The notes: generated by a model from the letters alone, not told the origin. Shown: positions 33,638 to 41,998, numbered from the stretch's first letter. The stretch is DNA of 64,000 bases from Mesorhizobium huakuii (GCF_014189455.1 NZ_CP050296.1:248001-312000), one strand, 5' to 3'. Translations and numbers: made by a program.

Positions 33638-34555
33638 ATGGCAATAGCCGCGACATCCGCACCACGCGGACCGATGACGCTCACCGACTGGGGGCAATTG
33701 CTGCTGCTTGGGGCCATCTGGGGCGGTTCGTTCTTCTTTGCCCGCATCGCGGTGGCGGAACTCCACCCGCTGGTGCTGGTGCTGTTTCGCGTCGCCATCG
33801 CGGCGATCGCGCTGCAGATTTATCTCGGCCTGCGCGGCCCGTCCTTCCGCCTCGCCCTTCCGCATGCCGGGCTGTTCTTCCTGCTGGCCTTCACCAACAA
33901 TGTCGTCCCCTTCTCGCTGATCTTCGCCGGCCAGACTGAGCTTGGCGCCGGTGTCGCCTCGGTGCTCAACGCGACGACGCCGTTCTGGACGCTGATCCTC
34001 GCCAACGCGCTGACCTCGGACGAGAAGCTCTCCTGGAACAAGCTCGCCGGCATCGGGCTCGGCGTTGCCGGTACCGCTGTCATGATCGGTCCCGGCCTGC
34101 TCGCCGGGCTAGGCGGCCCGGTCTGGGCGAAATTCGCGCTCATCGGCGCGTCTTTGTCCTATGGCGTCGCGCTCATGGTCGCCCGCCGCTTCAAGGGCGT
34201 GCCCTCGCCGGTCCTCGCCACCGGGCAGCTGACCGCTTCGACCATCATCATGATTCCGGTCGTGCTGCTGGCGCACGGCCCGGCCGGCCTGTTCTCGGCC
34301 ACGCCCTCGGTCTGGGTGGCGGTGCTGGCGCTGGCGCTGCTCTCCACCGCCTTTGCCTACATCCTCTATTTCAACCTCGTCGCCTCGGCCGGCGCCACCA
34401 ATGCCTCGCTGGTCACGCTGATCGTGCCGGCCAGCGCCATGCTGCTCGGTTTTCTTTTCCTCGGCGAGCGGCTGGAACTGTTCGAGATCGGCGGCGTGGT
34501 GCTGATCGCGCTGGGCTTGGTCACCATCGACGGACGGCTGTTCGGCAGACGATAG
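33638..34555 (+). CDS. EamA/DMT-family permease
   Basis: 305 residues with ten membrane segments in two EamA repeats: LLLLGAIWGGSFFFARIAVA starts the first, KFALIGASLSYGVALMVARR the second. GGGGGAGG lies before the ATG at 33638. Members export amino acids or other metabolites; the substrate cannot be inferred. It is divergent from the decarboxylase across a 223-bp gap with no other feature that I can support. Confidence 0.88.
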   Translation: MAIAATSAPRGPMTLTDWGQLLLLGAIWGGSFFFARIAVAELHPLVLVLFRVAIAAIALQIYLGLRGPSFRLALPHAGLFFLLAFTNNVVPFSLIFAGQTELGAGVASVLNATTPFWTLILANALTSDEKLSWNKLAGIGLGVAGTAVMIGPGLLAGLGGPVWAKFALIGASLSYGVALMVARRFKGVPSPVLATGQLTASTIIMIPVVLLAHGPAGLFSATPSVWVAVLALALLSTAFAYILYFNLVASAGATNASLVTLIVPASAMLLGFLFLGERLELFEIGGVVLIALGLVTIDGRLFGRR

Positions 34556-34594
34556 AGCGCCGCGCGTCTGATTGGACGCGCAAAGGACGCTCTA
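34553..34594. repeat. Nested inverted repeat containing the permease stop codon
   Basis: TAGAGCG-CC-GCGCGTC-TGATTG-GACGCGC-AAAGGA-CGCTCTA: two perfect 7-bp stems, one inside the other. The first TAG is the stop of the EamA gene. There is no U tract. Similar elements are frequent after rhizobial genes, as far as I recall; it could serve as an mRNA 3' stabiliser. Confidence 0.65.
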
Positions 34595-34621
34595 ACGACT
34601 TAACCAAATCCCGGCATTGGC

Positions 34622-34645
34622 GCGAAAGTCGAAGTCGACTTTCGC
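34622..34645. other. Perfect 11-bp inverted repeat
   Basis: GCGAAAGTCGA-AG-TCGACTTTCGC between the permease and the small peptide gene. No U tract and no neighbouring promoter that I can define. The rest of 34646-34859 shows nothing clear. Confidence 0.5.
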
Positions 34646-34859
34646 GGTGGTAGCGCTGCCATGACATGGTAACGACACCGTCCCGCCACAATTTATTCAC
34701 AGGTCTGAAGCCGGTTTTTGCCGAGAAGTTTCAACGGCTAACGGCGAAACCGAGGTCGCAAATTTCACAATCACGTCGCAATGCAGCACATTTTCCGCTT
34801 GCCTGTGGCACAAATGACCCTAGACTCTCAGGCATAGCTCTTTAAGAGGAGGCTATGTC

Positions 34860-34946
34860 ATGGGACTCACGAGGCCAATCAACGCATTGATGATTTGTGC
34901 TGCGTTTGCTTTCATCGGCGCCCTCATTATGGGCGTCCTTCCCTGA
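34860..34946 (+). CDS. Possible 28-residue small membrane peptide
   Basis: Reads MGLTRPINALMICAAFAFIG ALIMGVLP: a short polar start and a single hydrophobic segment of about 20 residues. AAGAGGAGG lies at ideal distance before the ATG at 34860, and a strong terminator follows 48 bases after the stop. The codon-by-codon pattern and signals support a real small gene. No homologue is recognised and no function is assigned. An overlapping ATG four bases upstream gives only an 11-residue reading. Confidence 0.6.
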   Translation: MGLTRPINALMICAAFAFIGALIMGVLP

Positions 34947-34993
34947 ACCCGCCAAGACGGGGAAGACCAGCACCAGATAGTCTAAGCAATTCG

Positions 34994-35020
34994 AAAGGCC
35001 GGGTTTTTACCCGGCCTTTT
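34994..35020. terminator. Bidirectional Rho-independent terminator
   Basis: AAAGGCCGGGT-TTTT-ACCCGGCCTTTT: a 7-8 bp GC-rich stem flanked by A and T runs on both sides. It ends the small peptide transcript on the plus strand and metF on the minus strand. Confidence 0.88.
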
Positions 35021-35036
35021 GCTGTTCAGCCCTGCC

Positions 35037-35954
35037 TCACGCCGCAGCCGAGCCTGCCACCTCCGCCTCGTGCGAGCGGATGCCGATCATGTGGCAAATG
35101 GCAAAGACGAGGTCGGCACGGTTCATCGTATAGAAGTGGAAATCGCCCACCCCGCGCTCGACCAGGTCGAGAACCTGTTCGGCGGCGACGGCCGATGCCA
35201 CCAGCGCATGCGTCTGCGGGTCGTTCTGCAAGCCGTCGAAGCGCTCGGCCAGCCATGCCGGCACCAGCGCGCCGCAGCGTGCCGAGAAATTGGCGACCTG
35301 GGTGAAATTATGCACCGGCAGGATGCCGGGCACGATCGGAATGTAGATGCCGGCGCGGCGCGCGCGCTCGACATAACGCTCGTAGAGATCATTGTCGAAG
35401 AAGAACTGGGTGATCGCCCGCGTCGCGCCATTGTCGACCTTGCGCTTCAGCATGTCGATGTCGGTGGCGAAATCAGGGCTTTCCGGATGCTTCTCCGGAT
35501 AGGCCGAAACCGAAATGTCGAAATCGCCGGCATCCTTCAGCGCGCCGACCAGTTCGGCGCCATTGGCATAGCCATCCGGATGCGGGCGGTAGGCGGTGCC
35601 CACGCCGGCTGCCGGATCGCCGCGCAGGGCGACGAAGCGCTTGACCCCCATATCGACGAATTCCTGGATCACCGCGTCGACCTGATGGCGGGCGGCGTCG
35701 ACGCAGGTCATGTGCGCGGCCGGCGTCAGGCTGGTCTCGTTCAGGATGCGGCCGATGGTGCGCGCTGTGCGTTCCCGCGTCGAGCCGCCGGCGCCATAGG
35801 TCACCGAGACGAATTTCGGCTTCAGCGGCTCCAGCCTGGTGACGGTGTCCCAGAGCCGCGCTTCCATCTCGTCGTTCTTGGGCGGGAAGAATTCGAAGGA
35901 AACCTTGACCTTGTCGCCAATGTCGGGGCGGCGGGAAAAGCGGAACTGGTTCAT
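35037..35954 (-). CDS. metF: 5,10-methylenetetrahydrofolate reductase
   Basis: FAD enzyme making 5-methyl-THF for methionine synthesis. 305 residues, TIM barrel: VSFEFFPPKNDEMEARLW with the catalytic Glu, FVSVTYGAGGSTRERT, VALRGDPAAG, DISVSAYPEKHPES, and ITQFFFDNDLYERYV. The start overlaps the stop of the ArsR-methyltransferase gene by three bases, so the two form one operon with the regulator first. Confidence 0.95.
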   Translation of the reverse strand: MNQFRFSRRPDIGDKVKVSFEFFPPKNDEMEARLWDTVTRLEPLKPKFVSVTYGAGGSTRERTARTIGRILNETSLTPAAHMTCVDAARHQVDAVIQEFVDMGVKRFVALRGDPAAGVGTAYRPHPDGYANGAELVGALKDAGDFDISVSAYPEKHPESPDFATDIDMLKRKVDNGATRAITQFFFDNDLYERYVERARRAGIYIPIVPGILPVHNFTQVANFSARCGALVPAWLAERFDGLQNDPQTHALVASAVAAEQVLDLVERGVGDFHFYTMNRADLVFAICHMIGIRSHEAEVAGSAAA

Positions 35955-36970
35955 CAGGCGATTTCCCCTATCGAGTTCACTTTGGTCTGCTCATTGGCGG
36001 GATCGGCGATCAGCAGGCGCCGGTCGCGGCCGAGCCAGAGTTTTACGGTAAGCCTGGCCTCGTTGCCGCCGCGCGGCTCGAACTCCTGGGCATCCTCGAG
36101 ATCAAGCCCTGCCTCGGCAAACCATTCGCCGATCTGCCGGTCGGAAAAGCCGAGCCGCATATGCGCATGCTCATCGCGTAGGAATTCCAGCGTGTGCGGC
36201 GCGAAATCGACGATGACCAGCCGGCCCGACGGGCGCAAAAGCCGCGCCGCCTCGTGGATGGCGCGGGCCGGATCGTCGAGATAGTGCAGCACCTGATGGA
36301 TGGTGACGAGATCGAAGGCGTCGCGCTCGACCGGCGGCGAGAAGATGTCGCCCTGCCGCACCTGCGCGTTCGAAACGCCGGCCTTATCGAGATTGGCGCG
36401 CGCCACGGTCAGCATCTCGCGCGACATGTCGATGCCGACGCCGCGCCGGTAGAGCGGCGAGAAGATTTCGAGCAGCCGCCCGGTGCCGGTGCCGAGATCA
36501 AGCATCGACTGGAACGGCCGCTTGCCGACCAGCTTCAACATCGCGGCCTCGACGGCGCGGTCCGGCACATGCAGCGAGCGGATATGGTCCCAGCTTGCCG
36601 CGTTCACCGAAAAATACTCAGTGGCGCGGTCCTGTCGCTTGCGCTTGACCGAGGCCAGGCGTTCGAGATCGCGCTCGACCTGCGGATCTGCGCCGCGAAT
36701 GCTGGAAATCAGCCCCATGACGAAGTCACGCGCGGAATCGGCATCCGACAGGCGGAAGAAGGCCCACGACCCTTCCTGGTAGCGGCCGATCAGGCCGGCC
36801 TCGAGCAGCAGCTTCAGGTGCCGCGAGACGCGCGGCTGCGACTGGCCGAGAATTTCGGTAAGATCGGAAACGGTGAGGTCGCCGCGCGACAACAGTGCCA
36901 ATATGCGCAGGCGGCTGGATTCGGCCGCGGCCTTCAGCGTATCCACCATCGTGTCGAGCGAGACATGCAT
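35954..36970 (-). CDS. ArsR-family regulator fused to a SAM-dependent methyltransferase
   Basis: 338 residues: winged HTH at about 8-90 (SSRLRILALLSRGDLTVSDL, SQPRVSRHLKLLLEAGLIGR) and a class I methyltransferase at about 140-300 (MLDLGTGTGRLLEIFSPLY, GVGIDMSREMLTVARANLDK, LVTIHQVLHYLDDPARAIHE). No Cys metal site is seen at the usual helix. In front of metF, a role as a SAM- or SAH-responsive regulator of methionine metabolism is an inference. A 16-bp palindrome 42 bases upstream is the likely operator. Confidence 0.9.
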   Translation of the reverse strand: MHVSLDTMVDTLKAAAESSRLRILALLSRGDLTVSDLTEILGQSQPRVSRHLKLLLEAGLIGRYQEGSWAFFRLSDADSARDFVMGLISSIRGADPQVERDLERLASVKRKRQDRATEYFSVNAASWDHIRSLHVPDRAVEAAMLKLVGKRPFQSMLDLGTGTGRLLEIFSPLYRRGVGIDMSREMLTVARANLDKAGVSNAQVRQGDIFSPPVERDAFDLVTIHQVLHYLDDPARAIHEAARLLRPSGRLVIVDFAPHTLEFLRDEHAHMRLGFSDRQIGEWFAEAGLDLEDAQEFEPRGGNEARLTVKLWLGRDRRLLIADPANEQTKVNSIGEIA

Positions 36971-37011
36971 CAGCGTATTCTCTTTTCAGCGCATTTCATT
37001 TTGAAAAAGAT

Positions 37012-37027
37012 ATAAACATATGTTTAT
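37012..37027. promoter_or_regulatory. 16-bp palindrome, candidate operator of the ArsR-metF operon
   Basis: ATAAACATATGTTTAT is a perfect palindrome 42 bases before the ArsR-methyltransferase start and within the divergent gap to the TrmO-like gene. ArsR-family proteins bind AT-rich palindromes of this form. Confidence 0.6.
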
Positions 37028-37165
37028 GTCGATTTTCAAAACCTTGCAAGCGCTATGTCGCTTGCGGACAAGAAAATGCCGCATGCGTGATTTTCCGGTG
37101 CGTGCCGCTCAAAAATGTGGTGCGGTCTTCCGGCAATGACAGGTACCAACACAGAGATGGGCAGA

Positions 37166-37690
37166 ATGAGCGCGCCACGCGAAATGTTCGAGGCACGCGA
37201 AGGCGAGCAGAGGCTGGACCAGGATCCGGCAACGATGCCGGCGGATGGCGGCGTCGTCTTCATCGGCAGCATCACCTCGCCATGGACGACAAGGGAAACC
37301 TGCCCAAAAAACATGCGCACGGCCCGCGACACCGGGCAGCCGGCGGTGCTGACCATCGACGCGCCCTATCGCAGCGGCCTGCGGGGACTGGAGCGCGCCA
37401 GCCACGTCATCATCCTGTCCTGGCTGCATCACGCGCCGCGGAATCTGATTGTGCAAAAACCCCGCCATGCAGCTGAAGCGAAAGGCGTATTCGGCCTGCG
37501 CTCCCCTGCCCGACCGAACCCGATCGGCCTGCATGTGGCAAGGCTCGTCGGGCTGGACATCGCCACCGGGCGCATCGATCTCGACGCCATCGACGTGCTC
37601 GACGGCACGCCGGTGATCGACGTCAAGCCTTACTTCGCCTCGACCGACGCCATACCGGAGGCGACCATCAATGGGCGCGAAGAACGATGA
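37166..37690 (+). CDS. TrmO-like tRNA (m6t6A37) methyltransferase family protein
   Basis: 174 residues of the TsaA/YaeB family, a SAM-binding beta-barrel that N-methylates t6A37 in E. coli. Signature: GVFGLRSPARPNPIGLHVAR (normally GVF-TRSP-RPNPIG). N-terminal FIGSITSPWTTRETCPKN matches the family's first strand. ATG at 37166 was chosen; three upstream ATGs are possible but add unrelated residues. It is divergent from ArsR-metF and coupled to the next gene by ATGA. Confidence 0.8.
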   Translation: MSAPREMFEAREGEQRLDQDPATMPADGGVVFIGSITSPWTTRETCPKNMRTARDTGQPAVLTIDAPYRSGLRGLERASHVIILSWLHHAPRNLIVQKPRHAAEAKGVFGLRSPARPNPIGLHVARLVGLDIATGRIDLDAIDVLDGTPVIDVKPYFASTDAIPEATINGREER

Positions 37691-38001
37691 CGGCACCGAC
37701 CGGCCGCCGCCGCGCCATCGCCAAGGCGCTGACCGCACTTCTGCCGCTGGCGCCTTACGCCGACATGGAAAAGATCCGCACTGACGCCGGCGCGGTGCAT
37801 ATGAAGACCTTGCCGCCAGGCATTGCCGTGTGGCTGGCAACCATCGCCCACATCCGCCACATGCACACCGATTACGAAAAGCTGCTGGCCGAGGGCTATG
37901 ACCGCGACTCCGCTCGCTTCTTCGTCATCGAGCAGACAAACATCGTGCTCACCCGCTGGCGCGCGACACGCCTGCTTGACGCCGACGATGAGGAGGAATG
38001 A
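37687..38001 (+). CDS. DUF2293-type protein
   Basis: 104 residues. The recognisable pattern is ALLPLAPYADMEKIRTDAGA, HMKTLPPGIAVWLATIAHIR and RDSARFFVIEQTNIVLTRWR, which I associate with DUF2293. Function unknown. The start overlaps the TrmO-like gene by four bases, suggesting a joint role or at least co-translation. Confidence 0.75.
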   Translation: MTAPTGRRRAIAKALTALLPLAPYADMEKIRTDAGAVHMKTLPPGIAVWLATIAHIRHMHTDYEKLLAEGYDRDSARFFVIEQTNIVLTRWRATRLLDADDEEE

Positions 38002-38006
38002 GGCGG

Positions 38007-38516
38007 CTATTGCCGGGTCAAAACGGCGATCGCATTGTAAGGCTGGCCATCGGCCTGCCCGACCCAGGTCCAGGACAGGTTCCCCTTGAAGAAGCGGACG
38101 GTGATGTCGCCGCCGTCGATGCACTTGTCCTGGCCATAAGTGATGCTCTCGTGGAATTCCGCCGACGTCTCGTCCCTCAACGTCTGCGACAGCAATCCGC
38201 CGCAGCCGAGTGAGGGATAGTCGATCGATCCGCCGTCATCCCTGATGGTCATGGCGATCGACCAGTCGGCACCGGCGTCACCCGCCGGGCTCTGGTGGCC
38301 GCTGCCGACCCAGATGCCGGTCAAAGACGGCGCCGGCACATTCACCGCGCAAGGCACGTTCTGGAAAATCGGCGTCAGCTCGCTGCCGGTCTTCTCGCAG
38401 CGATAGGTCTGGCCGCTCTGGCAGAACTCTTCGCCTTCTTTGCTACACAGCGCGTTTGCTTCGCCCGCGGCGGCGAAGATCATCATGGTTGCGATGACAG
38501 CCCCAAGCCTGCCCAT
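38007..38516 (-). CDS. Secreted protein of unknown function
   Basis: 169 residues: signal peptide MGRLGAVIATMMIFAAAGEANA, then a Cys-rich start (LCSKEGEEFCQSGQTYRCEK) and a region GIWVGSGHQSP...WSIAMTI...SIDYPSLGCGGLL that resembles small periplasmic domains with a DIDYPS-type motif. Six cysteines suggest disulfides. GAGGGGGAT precedes the ATG. It converges with the DUF2293 gene, only five bases apart. Confidence 0.65.
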   Translation of the reverse strand: MGRLGAVIATMMIFAAAGEANALCSKEGEEFCQSGQTYRCEKTGSELTPIFQNVPCAVNVPAPSLTGIWVGSGHQSPAGDAGADWSIAMTIRDDGGSIDYPSLGCGGLLSQTLRDETSAEFHESITYGQDKCIDGGDITVRFFKGNLSWTWVGQADGQPYNAIAVLTRQ

Positions 38517-38670
38517 ATCCCCCTCCAGCTCAGTGTTCCACGACCATAAGGCAATTCCAATCCAGTGTATCGGCCAGATCGTCGTGGAGGACGAACAGCG
38601 CCTGATGGCTGGCTCTATGTCTTCTGTCCGGCGCCGATAGGCTGATGACCCTGCGCGCGAGGAGACCCCG

Positions 38671-39633
38671 ATGGACCAGACGACGGCAACACAGGCTTCA
38701 AAGCCGCTGCCCACGGTCAGTGACCGTCATATCGACCCGCATGCCTATCCCAACGGCATCGCCTTCCTCGACGGCCAGTACCTGCCGATGTCGCAAGCCA
38801 AGGTGTCGGTGCTGGATTGGGGGTTCCTGCATTCCGACGCCACCTATGACACGGTGCATGTCTGGGACGGCCGCTTCTTCCGCCTCGACCTGCATCTCGA
38901 CCGCTTCTTCGGCGGGCTGGAAAAGCTGCACATGACCATCCCCTTCGACCGGGATGGCGTGGCTGAAATCCTGCACAATTGCGTCGCACTTTCGGGTCAT
39001 CGCGCCGCCTATGTCGAAATGCTGTGCACGCGCGGCGCCTCGCCGACCTTCAGCCGTGATCCGCGCCAGGCGATCAACCGCTTCATGGCCTTCGCCGTGC
39101 CTTTCGGCTCGGTCGCCAATGCCGAGCAGCTGCAACGCGGCTTGCGCGTCGCCATCAGCGACAAGGTGCGCATCCCGCCGGCCTCGATCGATCCGGCGAT
39201 CAAGAACTACCACTGGCTCGATCTGGTGCGCGGCCTCTACGACGCCTATGACCAAGGTGCCGAGACCGCGCTCCTCCTCGACTTCAACGGCAATGTCGCC
39301 GAAGGCCCGGGCTTCAACGTCTTTTGCGTCAAGGATGGCAAACTGTCGACGCCGGCCATCGGCGTGCTGCCCGGCATCACAAGGCGCACCGTCTTCGATC
39401 TCTGTAACGAGGAAGGTCTTGCCGCCACTGCGGCCGATGTCAGTGTCGCCGCGCTCAAGGCGGCCGACGAAGTCTTCATCACCTCGACCGCCGGTGGCAT
39501 CATGCCGGTGACTGAGATCGATGGCGCGGCGATCGCTGATGGCAAGGTCGGTCCGCTAACCAGCCGGCTGATGGCGCTCTACTGGCAAAAGCACGACGAC
39601 CCGGCGTGGTCGTCTCAGGTGAATTATCCCTGA
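38671..39633 (+). CDS. Class IV PLP aminotransferase (BCAT / D-amino-acid transaminase family)
   Basis: 320 residues. Family features: VSVLDWGFLHSDATYDTVHV, RLDLHLDRFFGGLEKLHM, the PLP lysine in DPAIKNYHWLDLVRG, LLLDFNGNVAEGPGFNVFCV and VFITSTAGGIMPVTEIDG. GAGGAGA lies upstream. Substrate is unclear: the E-G-P-G-F-N-V-F signature is shared by branched-chain and D-amino acid transaminases. It is divergent from the secreted protein gene. Confidence 0.85.
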   Translation: MDQTTATQASKPLPTVSDRHIDPHAYPNGIAFLDGQYLPMSQAKVSVLDWGFLHSDATYDTVHVWDGRFFRLDLHLDRFFGGLEKLHMTIPFDRDGVAEILHNCVALSGHRAAYVEMLCTRGASPTFSRDPRQAINRFMAFAVPFGSVANAEQLQRGLRVAISDKVRIPPASIDPAIKNYHWLDLVRGLYDAYDQGAETALLLDFNGNVAEGPGFNVFCVKDGKLSTPAIGVLPGITRRTVFDLCNEEGLAATAADVSVAALKAADEVFITSTAGGIMPVTEIDGAAIADGKVGPLTSRLMALYWQKHDDPAWSSQVNYP

Positions 39634-39702
39634 TCAAAGGGTGTCCGTTCAAAAAGATTCCGCCTCGCCTCTGGAAAATCACGGCATAGACCGTATATGC
39701 GC

Positions 39703-39726
39703 GAAAGCGGAGAAGCCTCCGCTTTC
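39703..39726. other. 9-bp hairpin between the aminotransferase and SDR genes
   Basis: GAAAGCGGA-GAAGCC-TCCGCTTTC, 38 bases before the SDR start. No U tract, so it is either a weak terminator of the aminotransferase or a leader hairpin. Confidence 0.45.
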
Positions 39727-39764
39727 ACCCAAAATCACGCCCGCAGGGGCAAGGATTCCACATC

Positions 39765-40604
39765 ATGACAAACAAGGTTTGGTTCATCACCGGATCGTCG
39801 AAGGGTTTTGGCCGCGTCTGGGCCGAGGCCGCATTGGCGCGTGGCGACCGTGTTGCCGCGACCGCCCGTGACGCCGGCACGCTCGCCGATCTGGTCGAAA
39901 AATATGGCGACAACATCGCCGCGATCAAGCTCGACGTCACCGACAAGAAAGCCGTCGATGCCGCTGTCGCCGAGGCGAACAAGCGCTTTGGCCGGCTCGA
40001 CGTCGTCATCAACAATGCCGGCTATGGCCATTTCGGCGCCATCGAGGAAGTCAGCGAGCAGGAAGCCCGCGACCAGATCGAAACCAATGTGTTCGGCGCT
40101 CTCTGGGTCACCCAGGCCGTGCTGCCGATCATGCGGGCGCAGCGCTCCGGCCACATCATCCAGATCTCGTCGATCGGCGGCGTCAATGCCTTCGCCTCGC
40201 TCGGCCTCTACCACGCCTCGAAATGGGCGCTGGAAGCCTTCAGTCAGTCGCTCAGCATCGAGGTTGGGGAATTCGGCATCCATGTCACGCTGGTTGAGCC
40301 GGGCGGCTTCTCCACCGACTGGTCCGGCGCCTCTGCCAAGGTCTCCAAGCCGATCGAGGCCTATGCGCCTGCCCACGCCAAGATGGCCGAGCGCCGCGCC
40401 AACTCTGTCGCCGGCGATCCCGAGGCGACCGGTCCGGCGATGCTGGCCATCGTCGACGCCGCCGAGCCGCCGCTGCGCGTGTTCTTCGGCGACGGCGGCC
40501 TGCCGATGATCCGCCAGGAATACGCCAACCGCCTCGCCACCTGGGACAAGTGGGACCACGTTTCCGTCATGGCGCAAGGCGCGAGGAAGAACCGTAAGGG
40601 CTGA
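39765..40604 (+). CDS. Short-chain dehydrogenase/reductase
   Basis: 279 residues, classical SDR: cofactor motif TGSSKGFG, VINNAGYG, catalytic Ser in IQISSIGG and YHASK (Tyr/Lys pair), then LVEPGGFSTDW. The residue pattern KLDVTD after strand 3 is typical. Substrate unknown. Confidence 0.88.
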   Translation: MTNKVWFITGSSKGFGRVWAEAALARGDRVAATARDAGTLADLVEKYGDNIAAIKLDVTDKKAVDAAVAEANKRFGRLDVVINNAGYGHFGAIEEVSEQEARDQIETNVFGALWVTQAVLPIMRAQRSGHIIQISSIGGVNAFASLGLYHASKWALEAFSQSLSIEVGEFGIHVTLVEPGGFSTDWSGASAKVSKPIEAYAPAHAKMAERRANSVAGDPEATGPAMLAIVDAAEPPLRVFFGDGGLPMIRQEYANRLATWDKWDHVSVMAQGARKNRKG

Positions 40605-40618
40605 GGCCCAGCGCTTCT

Positions 40619-40645
40619 GCTACGCCGCTCAGTGGGCGGCGTAGC
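40619..40645. terminator. Hairpin between convergent SDR and MOSC genes
   Basis: GCTACGCCGC-TCAGTGG-GCGGCGTAGC, a perfect 10-bp stem 15 bases after the SDR stop. There is no U tract; it could end both transcripts with Rho. Confidence 0.45.
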
Positions 40646-40677
40646 CCATCGGCCACGAGGAGGGCCCGCGGCTACGC

Positions 40678-41289
40678 CTAATAAATCCACTGTTCCGGCA
40701 CCCGCGCCGAAATCTCTTCGCCGGCGCTGATCGTTCCCGGCTTCTCGACCCAGGCAACGACACCGCGCAGCCGCTTCGCCACTTTCGGGAACAACAGCGC
40801 GCCGGCTTCGATGTCGGCCATCCCGGCATTTTCGGCGATCGATCGCCCGGCGATTCGGCATGGTCCGTTCTGGGCGTCGACCTTGAGCGTCACGCCGTCC
40901 TTGAAGAACAGCAGCGTGCCCGCCGGCAGCATCGACAGATGCGGCACGCCTTCGATCACCAGATTGGCGCCGATCCATTCCGGCTTGATCTCAGGCAAAC
41001 CCATCCGCCCGGCGACGATGGCCAGTTCATCCGCAGCCACGATCGACAGCTGCCGCTCGTTGCGCATTTCGGTGCCACGCGGATACCAGGGTTCGCGCCC
41101 GCCCGAGCGCCGCGTCGATCCGGCGTGGAAATCGCCCGTTATGCCATCGAAGCCAAGCCGCAACTCCTCCACCGGGCGCGTCTGGAAATGATCCGCCGGC
41201 GCTACATAGAGCGCTGCCGCGCGGGCGGAAAGTTTCTTGGCCGGGATGATTTCGACCGGTTTCTCGGCCTCGGGGAAGAGATCCAGCAT
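40678..41289 (-). CDS. MOSC domain protein
   Basis: 203 residues related to the C-terminal domain of molybdenum cofactor sulfurases and to YiiM. Features: GFDGITGDFHAGSTRRSGGR, the NERQLSIVAADELA stretch, WIGANLVIEGVPHLSMLPAG and NGPCRIAGRSI with the conserved Cys. The start at 41289 has AAGGACGG upstream. An ATG at 41310 overlapping the tetR stop is the alternative. It is in one operon with tetR. Confidence 0.82.
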   Translation of the reverse strand: MLDLFPEAEKPVEIIPAKKLSARAAALYVAPADHFQTRPVEELRLGFDGITGDFHAGSTRRSGGREPWYPRGTEMRNERQLSIVAADELAIVAGRMGLPEIKPEWIGANLVIEGVPHLSMLPAGTLLFFKDGVTLKVDAQNGPCRIAGRSIAENAGMADIEAGALLFPKVAKRLRGVVAWVEKPGTISAGEEISARVPEQWIY

Positions 41290-41306
41290 GGCGTTCCGTC
41301 CTTGAA

Positions 41307-41936
41307 TCATGCTTCCCGTTTTTGCTCTTCGGCCGGCAAGACCGCAAGAGCGGTTTGGGCCAAAATGCGCAGCTCTTCGACCGATGCGCCGTCCCGCGCC
41401 TGGATCGACATGCCGTTCATGACGCCGGCGAGATATTTGGCGAAGCCTTCGACGAAGAGGCCTTCCGGCAGATCGCCCACTGCCCTCCCCCTGGCCAGCC
41501 GCTCGGCGATCGCCGCTTCACTCGCCTTGCGATAGGCCTTGAGCTCATCGGCAATGGCTTGCGCCTGCGGTGAGGCCGCCAGGGCACCGCTAACGAAAAG
41601 GCATCCGCCGGGCTTGCCGGGCCTGGAATAGGCCTCCGCCGCCCCCAGCAGCAACCGCCGGATCGCCTCGCGCGTCGGCACCGGCGCGCTCAGCGCGTCC
41701 AGCGCAAAGCCGATCTCCGTCTCGTGGTAGCGCGTCAGTGCCTTGCGGAACAAAGTCTCCTTGTCGGTGAAGGCGTTGTAGATCTGCGGCGGCGTCAGCC
41801 CCATCGCCTCGCGCAGCATGGCGAGCGACGTCGCCTCATAGCCATGCTCCCAGAACAGATGCATCGCCGCATCCAGCGCCCGGTCGGGGTCGAACGCGCG
41901 GGGACGACCACCCCTAGCCTTTTCCGAATTATCCAT
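41307..41936 (-). CDS. TetR-family transcriptional regulator
   Basis: 209 residues: N-terminal HTH (FDPDRALDAAMHLFWEHGYE, TSLAMLREAMGLTPPQIYNA) and a C-terminal ligand domain with KPGGCLFVSGALAAS. The start at 41936 (MDNSEKARGGRPRAF) fits the family. It is divergent from the tautomerase gene and probably represses both directions from the 124-bp gap. Confidence 0.9.
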   Translation of the reverse strand: MDNSEKARGGRPRAFDPDRALDAAMHLFWEHGYEATSLAMLREAMGLTPPQIYNAFTDKETLFRKALTRYHETEIGFALDALSAPVPTREAIRRLLLGAAEAYSRPGKPGGCLFVSGALAASPQAQAIADELKAYRKASEAAIAERLARGRAVGDLPEGLFVEGFAKYLAGVMNGMSIQARDGASVEELRILAQTALAVLPAEEQKREA

Positions 41937-41943
41937 AGTGATC

Positions 41944-41998
41944 GATACGAAACCTGTTGACTTGCTCGGCGGACATAACGTAACAATTGATACGAAAC
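41944..41998. promoter_or_regulatory. Direct repeats GATACGAAAC between tetR and the tautomerase gene
   Basis: GATACGAAAC occurs at 41944-41953 and 41989-41998, 45 bases apart; the second is part of an imperfect palindrome CGTAACAATTGATACG. Candidate TetR operators by position. Confidence 0.45.

Noticed and set aside
36971-37165. SAM-II or other riboswitch in the ArsR-metF leader
   Set aside because: The leader to the regulator start is only about 40 bases after the palindrome and shows no pseudoknot or SAM-II core that I can recognise.
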